The notes under the pieces are model-generated. The model did not search any database, was not told the DNA's origin, and was given only the letters and a program-made list of their open reading frames with translations. Made by a program: the position numbers and the translations under genes. From contig JASHQF010000156.1 of the NCBI GenBank assembly GCA_030037695.1, positions 1 to 6,238 of the forward strand: a stretch of DNA of 6,238 nucleotides, written 5' to 3'. Source of the stretch: Thermoplasmata archaeon. Its GTDB lineage: Archaea; Thermoplasmatota; Thermoplasmata; Lutacidiplasmatales; UBA184. Positions 5,982 through 6,238 of the stretch are shown here, piece after piece (positions within the stretch are counted from its first letter, which is position 1; each line of letters starts with the position of its first letter).

Positions 5982-6238
5982 TGAAAAATGTGCTCTGACC
6001 CAGTGTTCGGGTTCCGAACCGGGCCCGTCGTGGAGGGAAGCCGCCGGGTCCCCCCTGACCAGCTCCTCGGGACCCACGGGCAACCTCCGTCGGACCCGCC
6101 GCGATCGCCGGCGCGGTCGGCCTTCGCCAGATCGCCAGAGTGCGTGCGTTCGCGTCGGGAGTCCTTCTCCCGGCCGGGGCTGTGCGCTTCGGACGAACGG
6201 TCACCGTGAGGGGAGCGCAACGGTTGACGGCTTAGGAG

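Larger units (their letters stand above)
5921..6238. other. Upstream non-coding region of the surface protein
   Basis: Beyond the ribosome-binding site and the inverted repeat, this stretch holds no supportable gene. Short frames on both strands give Arg/Pro/Ser-rich peptides without motifs or good ribosome-binding sites. No tRNA, terminator or mobile-element end was seen up to the window edge. Confidence 0.65.

Noticed and set aside
5972..6220. Small open frames on both strands upstream of the surface gene
   Set aside because: Compositionally biased peptides (Arg/Ser/Pro) with no good ribosome-binding site or recognisable motif.

Overview
This is a GC-rich prokaryotic window. It holds one complete large gene and one gene cut by the left edge, both on the minus strand, with about 0.3 kb of non-coding DNA after each in + coordinates. 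No tRNA, rRNA, CRISPR array, transposase, integrase or insertion sequence was found. The host cannot be fixed from the sequence. A purine-rich Shine-Dalgarno precedes the large gene. The cyclase GTG start sits about 24 nt downstream of an AT-rich box, which is the spacing of archaeal leaderless promoters. A high-GC archaeon (Thermoplasmatota-like) or a high-GC bacterium are both possible.

Layout in + coordinates: 1-1826 holds a class III adenylate cyclase fused to a TolB-like domain and TPRs, running off the left edge. 1827-2143 is a 317-nt intergenic stretch with an AT-rich promoter-like box and a GC hairpin. 2144-5920 encodes a 1258-residue exported protein. From its N-terminus this has a signal sequence, a Cys-rich beta domain, Ig-like modules, a short pentapeptide-repeat block, the end of an Ig-like domain, a long pentapeptide-repeat block, one membrane span, and a basic Pro-rich tail. 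5921-6238 is its upstream region, with a ribosome-binding site and an inverted repeat.

In transcription order the surface protein comes first and the cyclase second. The 317-nt gap suggests separate transcripts, so a functional link is only suggested by proximity. One protein looks like a surface-exposed, membrane-anchored adhesin or sensor of unknown ligand; the other is a cytoplasmic cAMP-producing enzyme with protein-interaction repeats.

The most unusual content is in the surface protein. Its first pentapeptide block appears nested inside an Ig-like fold. Its second block shows a strict 20-residue superperiod that would place aromatic side chains in a ladder along one face of a beta-helix.
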